A DNA stretch of 64,000 bases from Eumeta japonica (lineage: Eukaryota > Arthropoda > Insecta > Lepidoptera > Psychidae), in contig BGZK01000183.1 of assembly GCA_005406025.1 (NCBI GenBank), positions 434,001 through 498,000 of the forward strand, given 5' to 3'. The position numbers were made by a program, and so were the translations under genes. Positions 47,030 to 59,211 of this stretch are shown here, one piece after another (position 1 is the stretch's first letter; each line of letters begins with the position of its first letter). The notes under the pieces are model-generated. The model did not search any database, was not told the DNA's origin, and saw nothing but the letters and a program-made list of their open reading frames with translations.

Positions 47030-47165
47030 GTGTTACGCCGTGGGCGTCCCTTTTGAGCGGGTGGGCGTGTCGCTCTTCAGCGGCGCCGCGCCATTGGCCG
47101 GCCCTCGGCGTCGCATTTCAGCGGCGCCCTCCGCCGCTGAAAACCGGCTCGGGGCGTCTCGCTCC
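47030..47165. promoter_or_regulatory. GC island 3 with CGCTTWTSAGCG-type sites
   Basis: It holds CCCTTTTGAGCGGGTGGGCG (47048), GTCGCTCTTCAGCGGCGCC (47069), GTCGCATTTCAGCGGCGCC (47110), CGCCGCTGAAAACCGG (47132) and a CCATTGGCCGG box (47091). The motif set and the KLF-like GGTGGGCGTG are shared with the islands at 26325 and 32040. Borders with the AT-rich flanks are abrupt, and no exon is visible. Confidence 0.45.
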
Positions 47166-47454
47166 TTCGTTAAGGGTACATTCGGAATACATAGGGATAT
47201 TTGATATTATATAGTGCTTGATATTTGTTATATACGTTTATATACTGTTTACCTATCCCCGGTTCTGGACTGATTTGAAATTTCCGAGTTGTCGGTACAA
47301 TCGATTCAGGTTTCTGTTTCTGTGGATACCTAGTTAAATCTATTTTTCTTTTGTAAAAATAGGCGATCCAACGAACTCTTCTCACGCCAACAGTCTAAAA
47401 ATGGTAGTCTATTTTACGAAATCGTAGAAAATTGAATTGACGTTCGTATAACAT

Positions 47455-47500
47455 TGCTCATGCCCGGTTTCGCCCAGGTACAACACAGTACAATTGCGTT
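47455..47500 (-). repeat. Fragment of lepidopteran repeat end
   Basis: 'catgcccggtttcgcccagg' resembles the terminal signature at 1318 and 10670; only a short piece remains. Confidence 0.3.
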
Positions 47501-47740
47501 ATAAACATTTCATATAAGTTCTGGTCATAAAATATTTGTATGACCTTATCATGTAGTTAACCAAATAAAAATCAGTACTCATCAACAGACTTCTATTAAA
47601 ATGTTGTACTAAACGACAAATACATTTTACTAAGAAGAGTAATACATTTTCTTATCGTAATAACTTCGACATTGATACACGAGGTTTACCTACGTACTGT
47701 ATGTTTATATATGTATATATATATATAAACATATAGTACG

Positions 47741-47744
<4 letters not shown>

Positions 47745-47807
<63 letters not shown>
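47745..47807. repeat. Compound (TA)n(CA)n microsatellite
   Basis: TA repeats (47745-47784) pass directly into CA repeats (47784-47807) and then 'cgcgcatacacgtgtggttg'. A further AT-rich array lies at 47704-47730. Confidence 0.95.
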
Positions 47808-49189
47808 GCGCATACACGTGTGGTTGTGTGTAAGGAGAGGGTGTGTATAGGAATTCAGTAGAAATTTACACTCCACCTACGGCGTTTAATAAAATGAATA
47901 CGATCTTATTACTGCAATTTTCAGCTGTGTTGTCAAAATGGCGCACTGTAATTTATAACACGAGAAAATTTATTTAAAACATAGTGATATAAAAAGGAAA
48001 ATCGTTGTAACATGACTGATAGGCTATTAAAACAGTTCATATAATAAATAATTAACGTAAATAAAATTAACTAAAGCTAATCAAATAAAATAAATAAGTA
48101 AGTGGCGAGAACGCAACAGGGCACCTGAAATGCTGTACGCTGTGAGACAGGTGAGTTGAATATTTACTTTGTATTTTTTGTGATTTAGATAATACTTTAA
48201 GTTGTAAAATTTTTACATTTCGATGTAACCATATGTTCCTTGAGAGTATATTATAGAAGGCTTGACTGAAGACGGTCGTTTAAAACGACTTTCTAGGGAA
48301 CTTTCTGTGCTATAGATAGATAAATATATAAAGACAAAAAAAAATGTATGTCCAGTTATGTTATAACTTATTACACTACACCTTGTTCAGCGTTAAGAGA
48401 AGTCGTCTGTAATTTAAAAAAAAAATCGCACGTTACACAGAACGCTCCTTGAAAATTATGCCATCCGCTGACTAATAACTATGCATTTCGTTGACGCATT
48501 CTCACGCAATTGCACGAGGAAGTTTTGTGTTGCGTGCTGTTCGGGTAAACATTTAAATTGTTGAAATAACAATACCTATTTTGTTGTAAACAAAGCGCGA
48601 CGGACGTGCCCGCGACGACGGTCGAAAAGCTGCCAAGCGCGTGCCCGCGTACGCGTCGAGGAAGGGTCCGGTGGCACGTTCGTCGGTAACAAGAAACAAA
48701 TTCAATCACATATATTGTATTTCGCTCGTAATGTTGTTTTTAGTAGATTTTATAAAAATTCAATTATTGTATTTGTCCTCAAGATGCAACTTTTAAAAAT
48801 TTTTGCTGTCTTCCGACTTAACTCGACGAGCTGAGTCAGAAAATACACATTGTTCAAAAGTTTATATAATATATATATACGATATAACGCGGGGCTTGTC
48901 CGCACGATAGCGTGTACAATTCTTTAGGGATCTTAATGAAACTCAACGTACATGTTCTATGGATGATTGCAAAGGTCGAGTTCATATTTGAACCAAATCG
49001 ATCAACTACTTTAGAAATTATAGCATTTTAAAGTTTTGAAAACCCGAAAATTACGTATTACATAAGAAAATAAAATAAAATCTACTTCCATTTCGGCAGC
49101 CGAATGGCCTTTTTTACATATGCTTATTGATCCATTAACAATTCCACTTATGAAGCGAACTATCCCACAATTTTTTACATCAGTTCGAG
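47808..49189. other. Non-coding stretch with a small GC patch
   Basis: 48595-48680 is GC-rich ('cgtgcccgcgacgacgg', 'gcgtgcccgcgtacgcgtcg') without the motif of the three islands. The minus frame across it (48479-48709) has no domain. Nothing else is recognised. Confidence 0.35.
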
Positions 49190-49430
49190 GGACTTTGGTC
49201 TTAAGGCCTCCACGCTGGCGCAGGATCGGGAACCACTGACGACCTTCATCATCGACGCGGCGATGACGTCAGAGACGGCTTGACGTGCTCTTCGAGACAC
49301 GGAGCGAGCGGTTTCATTTGACTCAAATAAATAATTCACTTGTCATGTTGCCGGTGGGCAAGATCGAATCCGGTAACTTGTTCGAAGTCTAGGCTTTTAA
49401 CTACTGAACCACGACCGTTCTGTAGTGGTG
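49190..49430 (-). repeat. Dispersed repeat with tRNA-like end (family E), copy 1
   Basis: On the minus strand the right end reads 'ggtcgtggttcagtagttaa' (A-box-like) followed by 'ccggattcgatctt' (B-box-like), suggesting a tRNA-derived SINE head. The body includes 'cttgacgtgctcttcgagac' and 'acggagcgagcggtttcatt', shared with 61600-61760. Confidence 0.5.
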
Positions 49431-50089
49431 TAATTAATAAATTCGGTTGGTTTATTTACAAAAAGGATGCTCTGAGTCTACAGGTCGTATTGTAAAAACC
49501 TTTTCACTGTTACAAAGCGACATTATTTTAGATTGACGCGGATTGCAATCGTGTTCGCTATTGCAATCAGAATCGAGAAGCGGCCCGTATCCAATATTTG
49601 GGCGCGGACGCAAGATCAATAACATTGAAATATTGGAATGGAAAATAATTCAATTAAATCTTAATAGCATACCTGTCGACGGTCTGAGACTAGAAAATGT
49701 ATTGAGTGATGTGAATATGATTTCTTTGTTTGAAATCATGCTCTTTTTAAAAACTGTAGAATATGCAGTAAAAAGACATAGATCTGTGATGACAATTTCA
49801 CAATGTTCTCAATGATAATATGATTTTTATCATCCATGGCTTTCTCTAGAATCAATAATTTGATTTTAAAATTTTTGATAAACAACTGGAGAGGCAAAGA
49901 ATTTAGAAAAACCTTCAAAAGACGATATCAAATTAAGTAACGTATTATCAAATCCGTCGCTTAAATCTACAGCGATATAGAGAAAGAAAGAAGGAATAGA
50001 AAAAGAAAGAATGAAAAATCTGATTATATTACAGAAATATCTGATTATAATTCTTTCACTACAGACAGAAAGAAATATAAGATAATGCG
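49431..50089. other. AT-rich non-coding stretch
   Basis: No supported gene. The + frame at 49543-49815 has no motif. Confidence 0.4.
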
Positions 50090-50590
50090 CGACTCCAGAT
50101 AAGCGCGTTTGGCTATCCATAATGGTGTCAAAATCTCTACGCTAATGTATGGTAGTGAAATTTATGTATGGCAGAAAAAAAATTGAAGTAAAATCAATGC
50201 GGTGGAGATGCCATCTCTACCTTATACGTGTGAGGTGTCTATGAAAGACAGATGTGGCAGACAGAAGAACAGTGGTATCAAACAGCCGTGTGCTTTGAAG
50301 AAAATATGTCCTGACTAGAATAGAAAAAGGCATGTTGCAGTGGTATGACCACCTGGAAAGGATGAATGAAAGGGTACTGACGAAACGAATTTATAGAGCA
50401 AATGTATGTGTATGAAAGATCGATAAAGGTCGCCGTAGAAAATCCAATGTAAACTAAATCGGTGGCGTATTAGAAAAAGGGTCAAATTTTGATCATCCGA
50501 ATCGGAAGAGATGGTGATTGGTGTCAGCGAAGCAAGAGGGATATGCAAAGATCGCGTACCATTTGGAACTCTGTAGCCTCTGCCTACCCT
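50090..50590 (+). pseudogene. Non-LTR retrotransposon reverse-transcriptase C-terminal relic
   Basis: Around 50130-50490 the + strand carries pieces typical of the C-terminal end of insect LINE endonuclease/reverse-transcriptase proteins. In order these are SEIYVWQKK, INAVEMRC-like residues, VLTRIEKGMLQWYDHLERMN (about 50308-50367), then ERVLTKRIYRANV, and DKGRRRKSNVN with IGGVLEKG (50420-50480). Stops and frameshifts break it, and no catalytic FADD box is present because only the terminal part remains. The element is 5'-truncated, as is usual for non-LTR insertions. The clade is not resolved. Confidence 0.75.
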
Positions 50591-50799
50591 TCTGGAAAAT
50601 ACACTTGAGTTTATATTATCACTTTTTTTATTCGCTATTTTGGAATCTCAATTTTTGTGCGCAATCCGTTTTTGGATCGTCACTAGTTATAATACTTCCA
50701 CATTTATTATTATTCCACAGCTTGGTCACTCAGCCGTAGCCTTAAGATGTCTCGTCGGTAACTCAAACCTTATCCGAAATTTATCTATACATATCATTA

Positions 50800-51010
50800 C
50801 AATAAGTCTGTAGAGCATGAAAATTGATCACGAGTGATCTGGAGAGTATAACAAAATACAATAAGACAGTTTTACAAAAAATGTCTTAATACGCTAATCT
50901 TCAAAACTTTTAGACGAATGTTCATAATGTATTTGCCGGTAACTTGAACGTCGCTTGGGGCAACGCTTTATTTCATCAAAATCTGTTCACAGAAAATTAC
51001 ATCACTTTTG
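50800..51010 (+). repeat. Dispersed repeat family A, copy 2
   Basis: 'acaataagtctgtagagcat', 'gtgatctggagagtataac', 'aaaatacaataagacag', 'ttagacgaatgttcataatg', 'ccggtaacttgaacgtcgct'. It matches 4455-4700 in order. Confidence 0.55.
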
Positions 51011-51359
51011 AAAATAAATTCGAAGTTGCGGACAGAACTAGTATTAAATAATCACTTTGTTGACAGAGTTTATGGTTTTGCGTCGGACATTTCTCAAACC
51101 AGCTGTTTTATGATGGCCAAATCGTATAAGAATCGTAGTAGTTTCTGGCACTTTTGCAATCTTTGCGGTGTGTTGGTGGCCAGGGCGAATAATACGTTTT
51201 CCTTCGGTAAATGGCAACATTTGAAACTTTTTTCTTCCTATGATATGTGTTCAGGTATCAGACCTTTTGCGATAACGAATTAGAAATAAAAACAAACCGT
51301 TTTCATTTCAAAATTACTAAATAATTAATTAGACCTATTAATTATTACAATCTATGTAA

Positions 51360-52350
51360 ATAAAAATGAATCGCCAAAATGTATGTACGAGTATCTCTTC
51401 CGAACGACTGCGCCAAATCGAATAATTTTTTTTTTTTTGTTGTGTTCGTTATTATTAGGACAAGTATGAAAGTGGCTAAGCATATGTATTTGTTTGTCTG
51501 TTTATCCGGGGGGTTTTCGGAACGGCTGAACAGATCACCATGCGACTTTCACTGGGAGCTAGAGCAGCTTACTGAGCTACATTTAGTATACTTTTTGTTG
51601 CGACAATTTTTAAGATTCCTGCGTGAAAAACAAGCCCATAAAAATGAGATAATTTATTGAATATGAATCAAAAGTGAAAGCGCAATCGAAAACCGGGAGC
51701 GAAACCGGAATCGGGATTAGATCGAGACGAAACCGAGAACGAGGAACGTGATTGGAATCATAACGGATACAGCGTTATCATTTCCTAGAAAGGTGACGTC
51801 GAAAATGGGTGTAATGACGGGATCAAGGTTTAAAGTGTGAACGGGATATTTTATGTTTTGTGTGCTATTCCTACTACGGTTCGTCCCCGACTTCGATCAT
51901 GTATTTGTATTATTGAACTGAGTTATTACATAGATTATAAAAAGTAATTTATTTATAAAAAACTACGCTATCCTCGAGTAATATTGGGGCTATATCTTAT
52001 TTAGATATTAACCCTCGGAATCGTTGAAATAGAAACTATGATTCGTAGAGGAATCGGAATTAAAAGCTGGACGGAGAGCAGAATCGAGAACCGGGCCGGG
52101 TTGAGAATCGGAAGCGAGACCGTGATCGAAATTGAGGACGGAACTAGAGTTAGAAACGAGTGTGGGGACAAAATCAGAATCAAAACTGTGAATGGGATCA
52201 GAATCGAAAACGTGACCGGGATTGCATTTGACATTGATCGATACAAAAGGAAAAAAAATCATTTCACGTCCATGCTGATGTAATTGCGGGCATTAACTAT
52301 ACGAGTAAGTCACCTAGAACAAAGTGCAGAACGTCTGCCGGGCCAGCTAA
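51360..52350 (+). repeat. Retroposon tail with hexamer tracts (family C), copy 3
   Basis: The inner block at 51376-51610 ('gtacgagtatctcttccgaa', 'tttgtttgtctgtttat', 'ggaacggctgaacagatcac') matches the complement of 8890-9085. It is followed by two tracts of GAATCG/GAAACCGG-type hexamers (51660-51780 and 52030-52230) and an end 'ctgccgggccagctaat'. Frames on both strands here (such as + 52038-52283 and minus 52001-52262) are products of the six-base periodicity, not genes. Confidence 0.65.
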
Positions 52351-53169
52351 TAAAATTATATAAATCAATCTGCATAACTGCTCTGTGATGCATCGCCATA
52401 TTTGTACATAAACTTTTTTCTAAAAACCGTTGCGAATGAAGATATTATTTTAAATGCTACATACCCTATTAGAGTTAATTGGTTCACACTCATTTAACCA
52501 ACTAAAAAAGGGGTTCTAAACTTCATTGTGTTTTATGTCTGTTTGATATGTGCTTTTCCTGATATCAGTGGATGAATTTCAATTCTCAAAAGACGCTTTT
52601 TAATTGAAAAGAGATAGATGCTTCAATATTGGTTCTATCGGTGTATATGTTTCAGGTAGATCAGGCAAAATATGTTTGAAAAGTACGCAAACTAAAATTT
52701 TTCCAACAATAATCACAGGAATTCGATTATTTTTTTATTGAAATATTCTTACACACGTCTCAGAAAAAATTTAATCAGTCTTATTTTGAAAGAAATATTT
52801 AAAATGTGACACTCATTTCGTCAAGATTAATGATGGGATAATTTTTATTTGGATATGAAAAAAATATCGAAAAATAAAATTAACCCATCGAAGGTGTAAC
52901 CTAGGTCAGCCTTAGCTCCCACCCTCGTTCAAAATCGATGTACTTGTATTTGTGCATGCAAAGCGTCACTCGCTCTTCCATGTGATTCAACGATTCAAAA
53001 AGACATTACGCCCAAACCAACAGCTACCCAGAATAAAAAATAACTTAAGTGCAAAACGGAACAATGCTCAATATGTCCATTACTTAATTCAAATTAAAAG
53101 CTAATTTTTAATTTAATAAAACATAGGAAATATTTACGTTATGTATATATGTACGTATGTGTGTGTGTA
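52351..53169. other. AT-rich non-coding stretch
   Basis: No gene or named repeat. A GT-rich run lies at 53150-53178. Confidence 0.4.
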
Positions 53170-53450
53170 TGTGTGTATTACGTCTACCCATTTGTCAACC
53201 GGTCTTCATCTGCTACATTTGTCAGGTAGTCCTGTCCAAGTAGTAACCTTTTTACCCATTTATCATCATGCATACAAGCGACATGGCCTGGGCATTCCCA
53301 CTTAAGATTTTTAGTCTTCTAGAGCATCCTGTACGTTTTTAATTTTCCTTATGTCGATACTTCTTTTTTTTTTTGTATAATCACAACTGTACAGGATGTG
53401 TATATGTATAAAATGGCATCGGTCGAGAAATGGGTAGACGACATTAACAA
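53170..53450. pseudogene. Two opposed LINE reverse-transcriptase tail fragments
   Basis: On the minus strand, 53335 down to about 53178 reads LKWECPGHV then DDKWVKRLLL, a worn form of the 'LKWxWAGHI ... DxRWxxxVLEW' block near the C-terminus of many insect LINE proteins. On the + strand, 53415-53450 reads ASVEKWVDDINK, a worn 'SVGRPxxRWVDDIxK', the next block of the same protein family. The junctions pair as an inverted repeat ('cgtctacccatttg' at 53181 and 'aatgggtagacg' at 53431). Two fragments thus lie in opposite orientation about 220 bp apart. Confidence 0.55.
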
Positions 53451-54539
53451 AACTACCAAAAAAATTGGATCAAAAAAACAAAAATTAAAAAAAAATTCTG
53501 GAGCAAAATGCGTTTAATTGTAAAGCTGTCCTTAAAAATTACACGCAAATGAAGTACATATATTTGATTGCATTTTAATGAATAGAAACAATTTTGTAAT
53601 TCGTCTTTTAAATAATTTATGTGTATGATAATGATGTAATTAAAAAAATATAAGATAAATGTACCTAAATATTAAGGAAATAGAAAAGGCTATAATAATA
53701 TGTGTAGTATTTAGTGTAAAATTATCTTTTTTTTACATTATTCTAATAATTAGTATTAGATTAGTATCAATTAATTGTAGTTGTATGTAAAGTATAAATA
53801 TTTTTGTTAAGGCAATTTATTTTTCAGTTCTCATTACATTGACGCCTGCCTTCGAGCAATAGGTGTCTTGTTTTTCGGCGCATACATCGTCGGTGTTCTT
53901 AGAGCCGTTTAAATAAGACACTTTAAACGCTTGTAAGAGCGTCAATGTATGAAATTTATAATCGGGTACGTTCGAAATCTAACGACTTCCGACTATTAAC
54001 TCGCATTTCGTGTTTTCGAATAAAAAGCGATGTTTTTAAACGATTTTTTTTTCACACACACACACACCTGTTTTGTTTAGCGTACCGCGTGTCGGTGTAC
54101 GGACCTGTGTGTACGTACAGCATCGCGAAAACAAAACAATGAAAACCGACACATATTAAATATTTATTGGAGCCGGGTTATGTTTGCCAACTTTGGTAAA
54201 CAATCCCAACGCCGAAGCAAAACTATTGCACACCTGATACAAACATAATTACGTGCGCGTACGCAGCCCAGATTGGATTTTTTAAATAACAATAGCCGTT
54301 ACACGTAATCCTACCTGAAATAAGCTATAATAGCGTGCGTGCATTGAGTTTTTGAAGTATACATAAAATTTTGACTACTTTCTTGATTGGAAGACATTGC
54401 TGTTTCATGAATTTTTCGCTACATCCAGATATGAAGGGTGTATGCGTTTAAGAATTAAGAAGTAAACTTTTATATGTATAAGAGCAAACTGACTGATATA
54501 TCAACACACAGTCTAACACTGAGTTTAAAGACTTTGTAG
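53451..54539. other. AT-rich non-coding stretch
   Basis: No supported gene. The + frame at 53945-54142 has no motif. Confidence 0.4.
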
Positions 54540-55306
54540 AATGATTTTTACTATTCGTATGCACGAAATTTTTTTTGGGAATTCAATTCCTAACGGGGTG
54601 TAGTAAATAGTTGAATGAAAAATGGAAACCGTTGAAGCTATAGATGTCAAATTTAACATTGTAGTTACTAATAGAAAGAAAAAATAATTACATACATTGT
54701 TTTTTTTTTCTATTAACCCTAATGAGGGTGAAATAATGGATGAAATATTGTATGGAAAATCGAAACTGCTATAGCTATTAACGTCAAATTTATATTTTAG
54801 CTAGTATTTACTAATGCAAAATAATGAAATGCATCGTTTTATAAGGTAACCTCGGAGAAGGTGAAATATGGGTTGAAATTTTTATAAAGAAAACCGAAAC
54901 CGTCGAAGCTACTGACGCTAAAATTTATATTTTAGCGTCAATAGCAAATGAAAAATAATGACCAATCCAGGATAATAGAGATCAAGGTCAAAGTTAAGTT
55001 TGGAACCACAATCACAATCAAGAACGCGACCGAAAGCGGAATGAGGAGCACTACCGAGGTCAGAATTTAGAACGGAACAGCAATCCAAAGAGGAACCGGA
55101 AATGTAGTTCGCCCAGATCAAGACCGGGGTCATAGTCGAAAGCGAGACCGGAAATAGTAATTGACAGTGAAACGAATTGGAATCGAGATCGGGACTGAAG
55201 TCGGAATCGAATCAGAATCTTGATTGAGAATGTGTTCGGTCGATATGCAAGATGAAGCAATTCATTCTATGTCCATGCGGGTGGAGCCACGGACAAAAGC
55301 TAGTAT
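54540..55306 (+). repeat. Retroposon tail (family C), copy 4, with internal tandem units
   Basis: It starts with three degenerate tandem units of roughly 125 bp (about 54595-54965; each has 'aaccgttgaagctatagatg'-like text followed by 'aaatttatattttag'). These are followed by a long GAATCG/GACCGG hexamer tract (54965-55220) and the end 'gtccatgcgggtggagccac' ... 'acaaaagctagtat'. That last phrase is the plus-strand form of the ending seen inverted at 1318. Confidence 0.7.
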
Positions 55307-55434
55307 TATCTATAATAAATGTGTATAGATTGATGTTTTCCTCGAAAACTACTTAATTGGTGTATATGTATGAGATTTTTTACTCATTAATAATAAAATT
55401 CATTGATTAAAGATAAAATTACTTCTCTCTTACA

Positions 55435-55520
55435 CCTCACATAAATTCACGCTTATTTCCGAGAGGGGTGGATAGAGATCAAAACCACAGATCTTTACTC
55501 GGTACAATATTTACATACCT
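55435..55520 (+). repeat. Dispersed repeat family B, copy 3
   Basis: 'acataaattcacgcttattt', 'ccgagaggggtggatagaga', 'tacaatatttacatacctct'. It is a shortened copy of the element at 11390-11600. Confidence 0.6.
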
Positions 55521-58500
55521 CTTATACTGAATCTTTCTCTGGATTTCGAAAATTCGATGTTGTAAAACGGCATGCAGGCAGCGCAGCGACATGCGACCAT
55601 GGCTTTGCCTTTGAAATCAATGTGTGAAATATGTAGCCTTAGATATAGTAAATTGTCTATGAGAAGGGTGATTCCTTGAATAATTTCTTTACAACACTTA
55701 ATTCTCGTGAGCAGAAATTAAAGTGATTTGAGACTGGCATTTTTTCTTTGTAACGCTTTTCAGTTCGTTTTTCTGTTTTCGATATTCTGTGGAGAGAATT
55801 TATATCCCGAAATCTATAGTTTTCGAATTTAAAATTTAGTGATACTTAATCATTGCAAATCAAATCAAATCATAAACTGTATTTAAATATAGATGTTACC
55901 CTTCAAATGTAACCCTATTAATACGAAATAAGTATATTTACTTCGTAGCTAATAGGGATATATTTAATTTACTTACGTCTTTATTTAATTCTTTTGTCAT
56001 TGACATTATCACCATCTCAGAAAAGAAGAAAGTATTTATTGAGCAACACTGAGAATAAATACCAATGGAACCGTTAAAATATTTTCAAACTGTGATCGCA
56101 GAAATAAAGCTGACTAGTGAAAGTTCTTCGAATGTAAACAAGTCATAAATTATTTATAAAAAACATGACGTGAACATGTCAAATCTAACATAAACAATCA
56201 AGATTTATTGAACTCTGGAGTACTCTAGCTTGAAAATTTAAACAAACTCTTGGTTTTAGGACGGGGCGGGGGTGTTTACACAGTTCGCGACAATATTTAA
56301 AAAGATCAGATGTACTTAGAGGAAAATAACAACGAGACAGGAAAAATCGCTGTTGTTCTATATCTAATAATATCGTATTGTATTATTAGACATCTCAGTG
56401 AGTAGTACCTGATATGTTTGTGATCATCGATGAATTGCTATAACGATGCGGCGATAAGGGATAATTAAGTGTTCCTTTGTGTGGCAGATGGCAAATGGCA
56501 AAGTGTGCCAGTCGTATGAGGATACCCGGTTTGTTTACCAGTTGGATTCGATATAATTTTTTTTTCCAAACATGTTATATACTTGGTAGCCTTCTAACAG
56601 AAGTTGACTACTTGAAATTCCAGTGGTGTGGTCAATGTCTTTGAAAAATTTATATCTTATCTTATCGAGCTATTAATGCAATTAGACTTATTTTTCCTTG
56701 CTTCTATTGTAATTCATACATTATCGCATTATAACCTTATATGTTTAATCTATATAAAATCTGTTTATTACTTATACGGTTTAACCTAAAAATTATTATC
56801 ATTCAGCCCAAATTCAGATTTGATATATTACTGGTGTAACGACTCGATCTTCCTAAAAAACTGAAATCAGTCAAATAATCTCTATCATAACCTAATTCTT
56901 TCTCTCTTTCTCACACAAGACTGTATCAAATATATCGCTCGTAACGCACCCCAGGCAATAATCACGGACTGGTAACATTATTACTCCTGCTTCCACTATT
57001 TTGAGAATTGACATACACAAAATTTGTTCTTAGTGCCTAGCCATCGCACTTCTTCTAGGATATAAGCGTCTAAATTTCTCACCTTCAATCGAAGGTGGCT
57101 CCTTGACCTTTGCCAAGTCTTTCATCCACCAAGTACGAAGCCGCCCTACATTGCGACATCCAGTTCGTAGATGTCCGTCAGGAACCTTTTTCCCCATTGT
57201 AGGTTCTACGACAGACTCGGGCTATTCATTGCCCCCTTCAATTTACTATTGTAGAATCTGTATCGGTCACTCCGGTAGTTCTGCATATTTACTCCCTTCT
57301 AAAAACCCCGCACATATTTCTTTCTTTGACTGTTTTATTAATGCAGTTGTAGCGCTCGACTTGCGGCGCGCGAACGATGGATTAGAATCCCGTACAAAAC
57401 AAACATTTGTTTGATTGAAAATTTTTATTGAATTTGTATTGAATTTGGTTGTTTTTGTATATTCTATGTATATTTTTACAAAATAAAATATGTATGCATT
57501 TTATCAAATATTTATACCCACAGTTCTATACAAACCTCGTGGTTTAGTTTGGGACCGGATTATATATGTATGTCCGATGATGTTTGGGTGTGCATTTATT
57601 TAGTCGAACTCGAAGATGGTATCACATAGTCCCTCGAACGCTGCTCAGCTGAGCTGAATCCTTTGTGTTATATCTTTATCGAATTTGGGATTTCAAATAC
57701 AATATGTTCAAAAAATTGTTTTCCTTAAAAAATATACTTAAATATTAAAATTATTAATACACCGAAAATTATAGTGATAAATATAGGAGATCAATGTACT
57801 TAAATAGGTGGACCCAAGAACGACTGTCGTGAAATGTTTAGAAGCATAAACTTTTAGAGGCAATTTCTTTTTATTTTTTTCGCATTAAATTCTCGCTACT
57901 AATTTTTCCAAGCGAACCTTTGAAAACTAACCAAATCAATTTCGCACCTTCGCCGCTGTCACCGCCAATGCATCAGTTTTTATAAAATTTCAACTCGGCA
58001 AAACAACAAGCTGGTATTAAACAAATGCTAAAGAAGCATACTAACATACTGACCTTACTTTACCTGATACTGATAGTTGATATAGCAAACTGACTCAGCG
58101 AAGGTATACATTTTTGAAACACATTTCAAGTCCTATTTCGCACGGTGAACTGGGCGGACGTGTGTTTATCAGTTATTTGTTAAAGATTACAATGTTAAAC
58201 AATGGTGTTTAGTAGCGTTATTTTGTAAGTAATTTATGACAAGGACGTATCATGAATTATTTTTGTGCAAAATTGCGTTTCGTTACATCAAAAACTGCGC
58301 ATTTTATAGAAAATAAGTACCTTATCAAAATATGAAATTGCAGAGAGCGTTCGTGTCGACACATCATATTTTGAAAATATTCGTTGTTTAATTTAAGTAA
58401 CTTTAAGACATTTAAAGATTCAACGTGCAATGATTTTTTATTTTGCTTTTATTCAAAATTTTGAACAACTAACCTCTGTGGGCAGTAACCACATCGCCTA

Positions 58501-58674
58501 CAAGAATCGAAGGGTTAAATTGGATACTTGTAAATCTCGAGCTTTAAGTCAATGATCGTACAAAACAATGTTTTGTATTGTCAATCGCAGATCCAATAAC
58601 AAATCGCTGTGTCTGATTCGCAAACTTGAACAATAAACCTTTATAATAATTTATTTCGTGCACTTAATGTATAG
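55521..58674. other. AT-rich non-coding stretch with one GC-richer repeat
   Basis: 57040-57420 is less AT-rich. Its right end ('gcgctcgacttgcggcg', 'gattagaatcccgtac') has a worn tRNA-like look and may be a SINE fragment. The + frame 57103-57414 is not gene-like. I see nothing else. Confidence 0.35.
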
Positions 58675-58810
58675 GAATAATAGTGTTTGTCCGCGTCTTC
58701 CCTCGCGTGAGTCTTTAACGAAATTTCGGTCTTTATTCAGAATTTTATCCTAATGATGGTCCCGATCGCGCTAGCTGTTCCAATCCTGATTCTCCTCCCG
58801 ATTGTCTGTC
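58675..58810 (-). repeat. Retroposon tail (family C), copy 5
   Basis: 'tagtgtttgtccgcgtcttc' and 'cctcgcgtgag', then 'gatggtcccgatcgcgctag' and 'ctgttccaatcctgattctc', the minus-strand hexamer tract. A TC-rich tract follows (58803-58930). Confidence 0.5.
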
Positions 58811-59211
58811 TCTTTCTCTCTTGCTTTCATTCACACTAAATATTACTCTCTTTCTCACCCTTTTTTTTACAGTTTCACTTCATACCTTTCTCCTTCCCAA
58901 CTCCCCCTATTTCTCTCTCAGCAAACTAGAGATCAAATAAATATGACGGACAAAATGGTTATGTTATTTGATGAAGCTACTTTCTTATATTATTATTATT
59001 GTTATTTTTGTTTTCTATTAAAAAATGAAACTACCTCGATTATGATAAGCTTCGATTAAATAAGCTTTAAAATTAGTATCATATTGAGCCGCTTCGACTT
59101 TATTAATTTTACTTATATGTAGTTAGTAATATACCTGATCATCTGGAAAAAAAAAATCATCGAAATCTCACGAAGCTAGCTGGTTGTACTAATCCATCCA
59201 CTCGTCCGCAG
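58811..59211. other. Intron-like AT-rich sequence upstream of the first clear exon
   Basis: TC-rich then AT-rich sequence, ending in a pyrimidine-containing acceptor (ATCCACTCGTCCGCAG). Confidence 0.45.

Noticed and set aside
49340..49430. tRNA gene on the minus strand
   Set aside because: A- and B-box-like words are present, but there is no cloverleaf. It is better explained as the tRNA-like head of a dispersed repeat.
52001..52283. Overlapping frames on both strands of 81-84 codons
   Set aside because: They are produced by the degenerate six-base repeat of retroposon family C.
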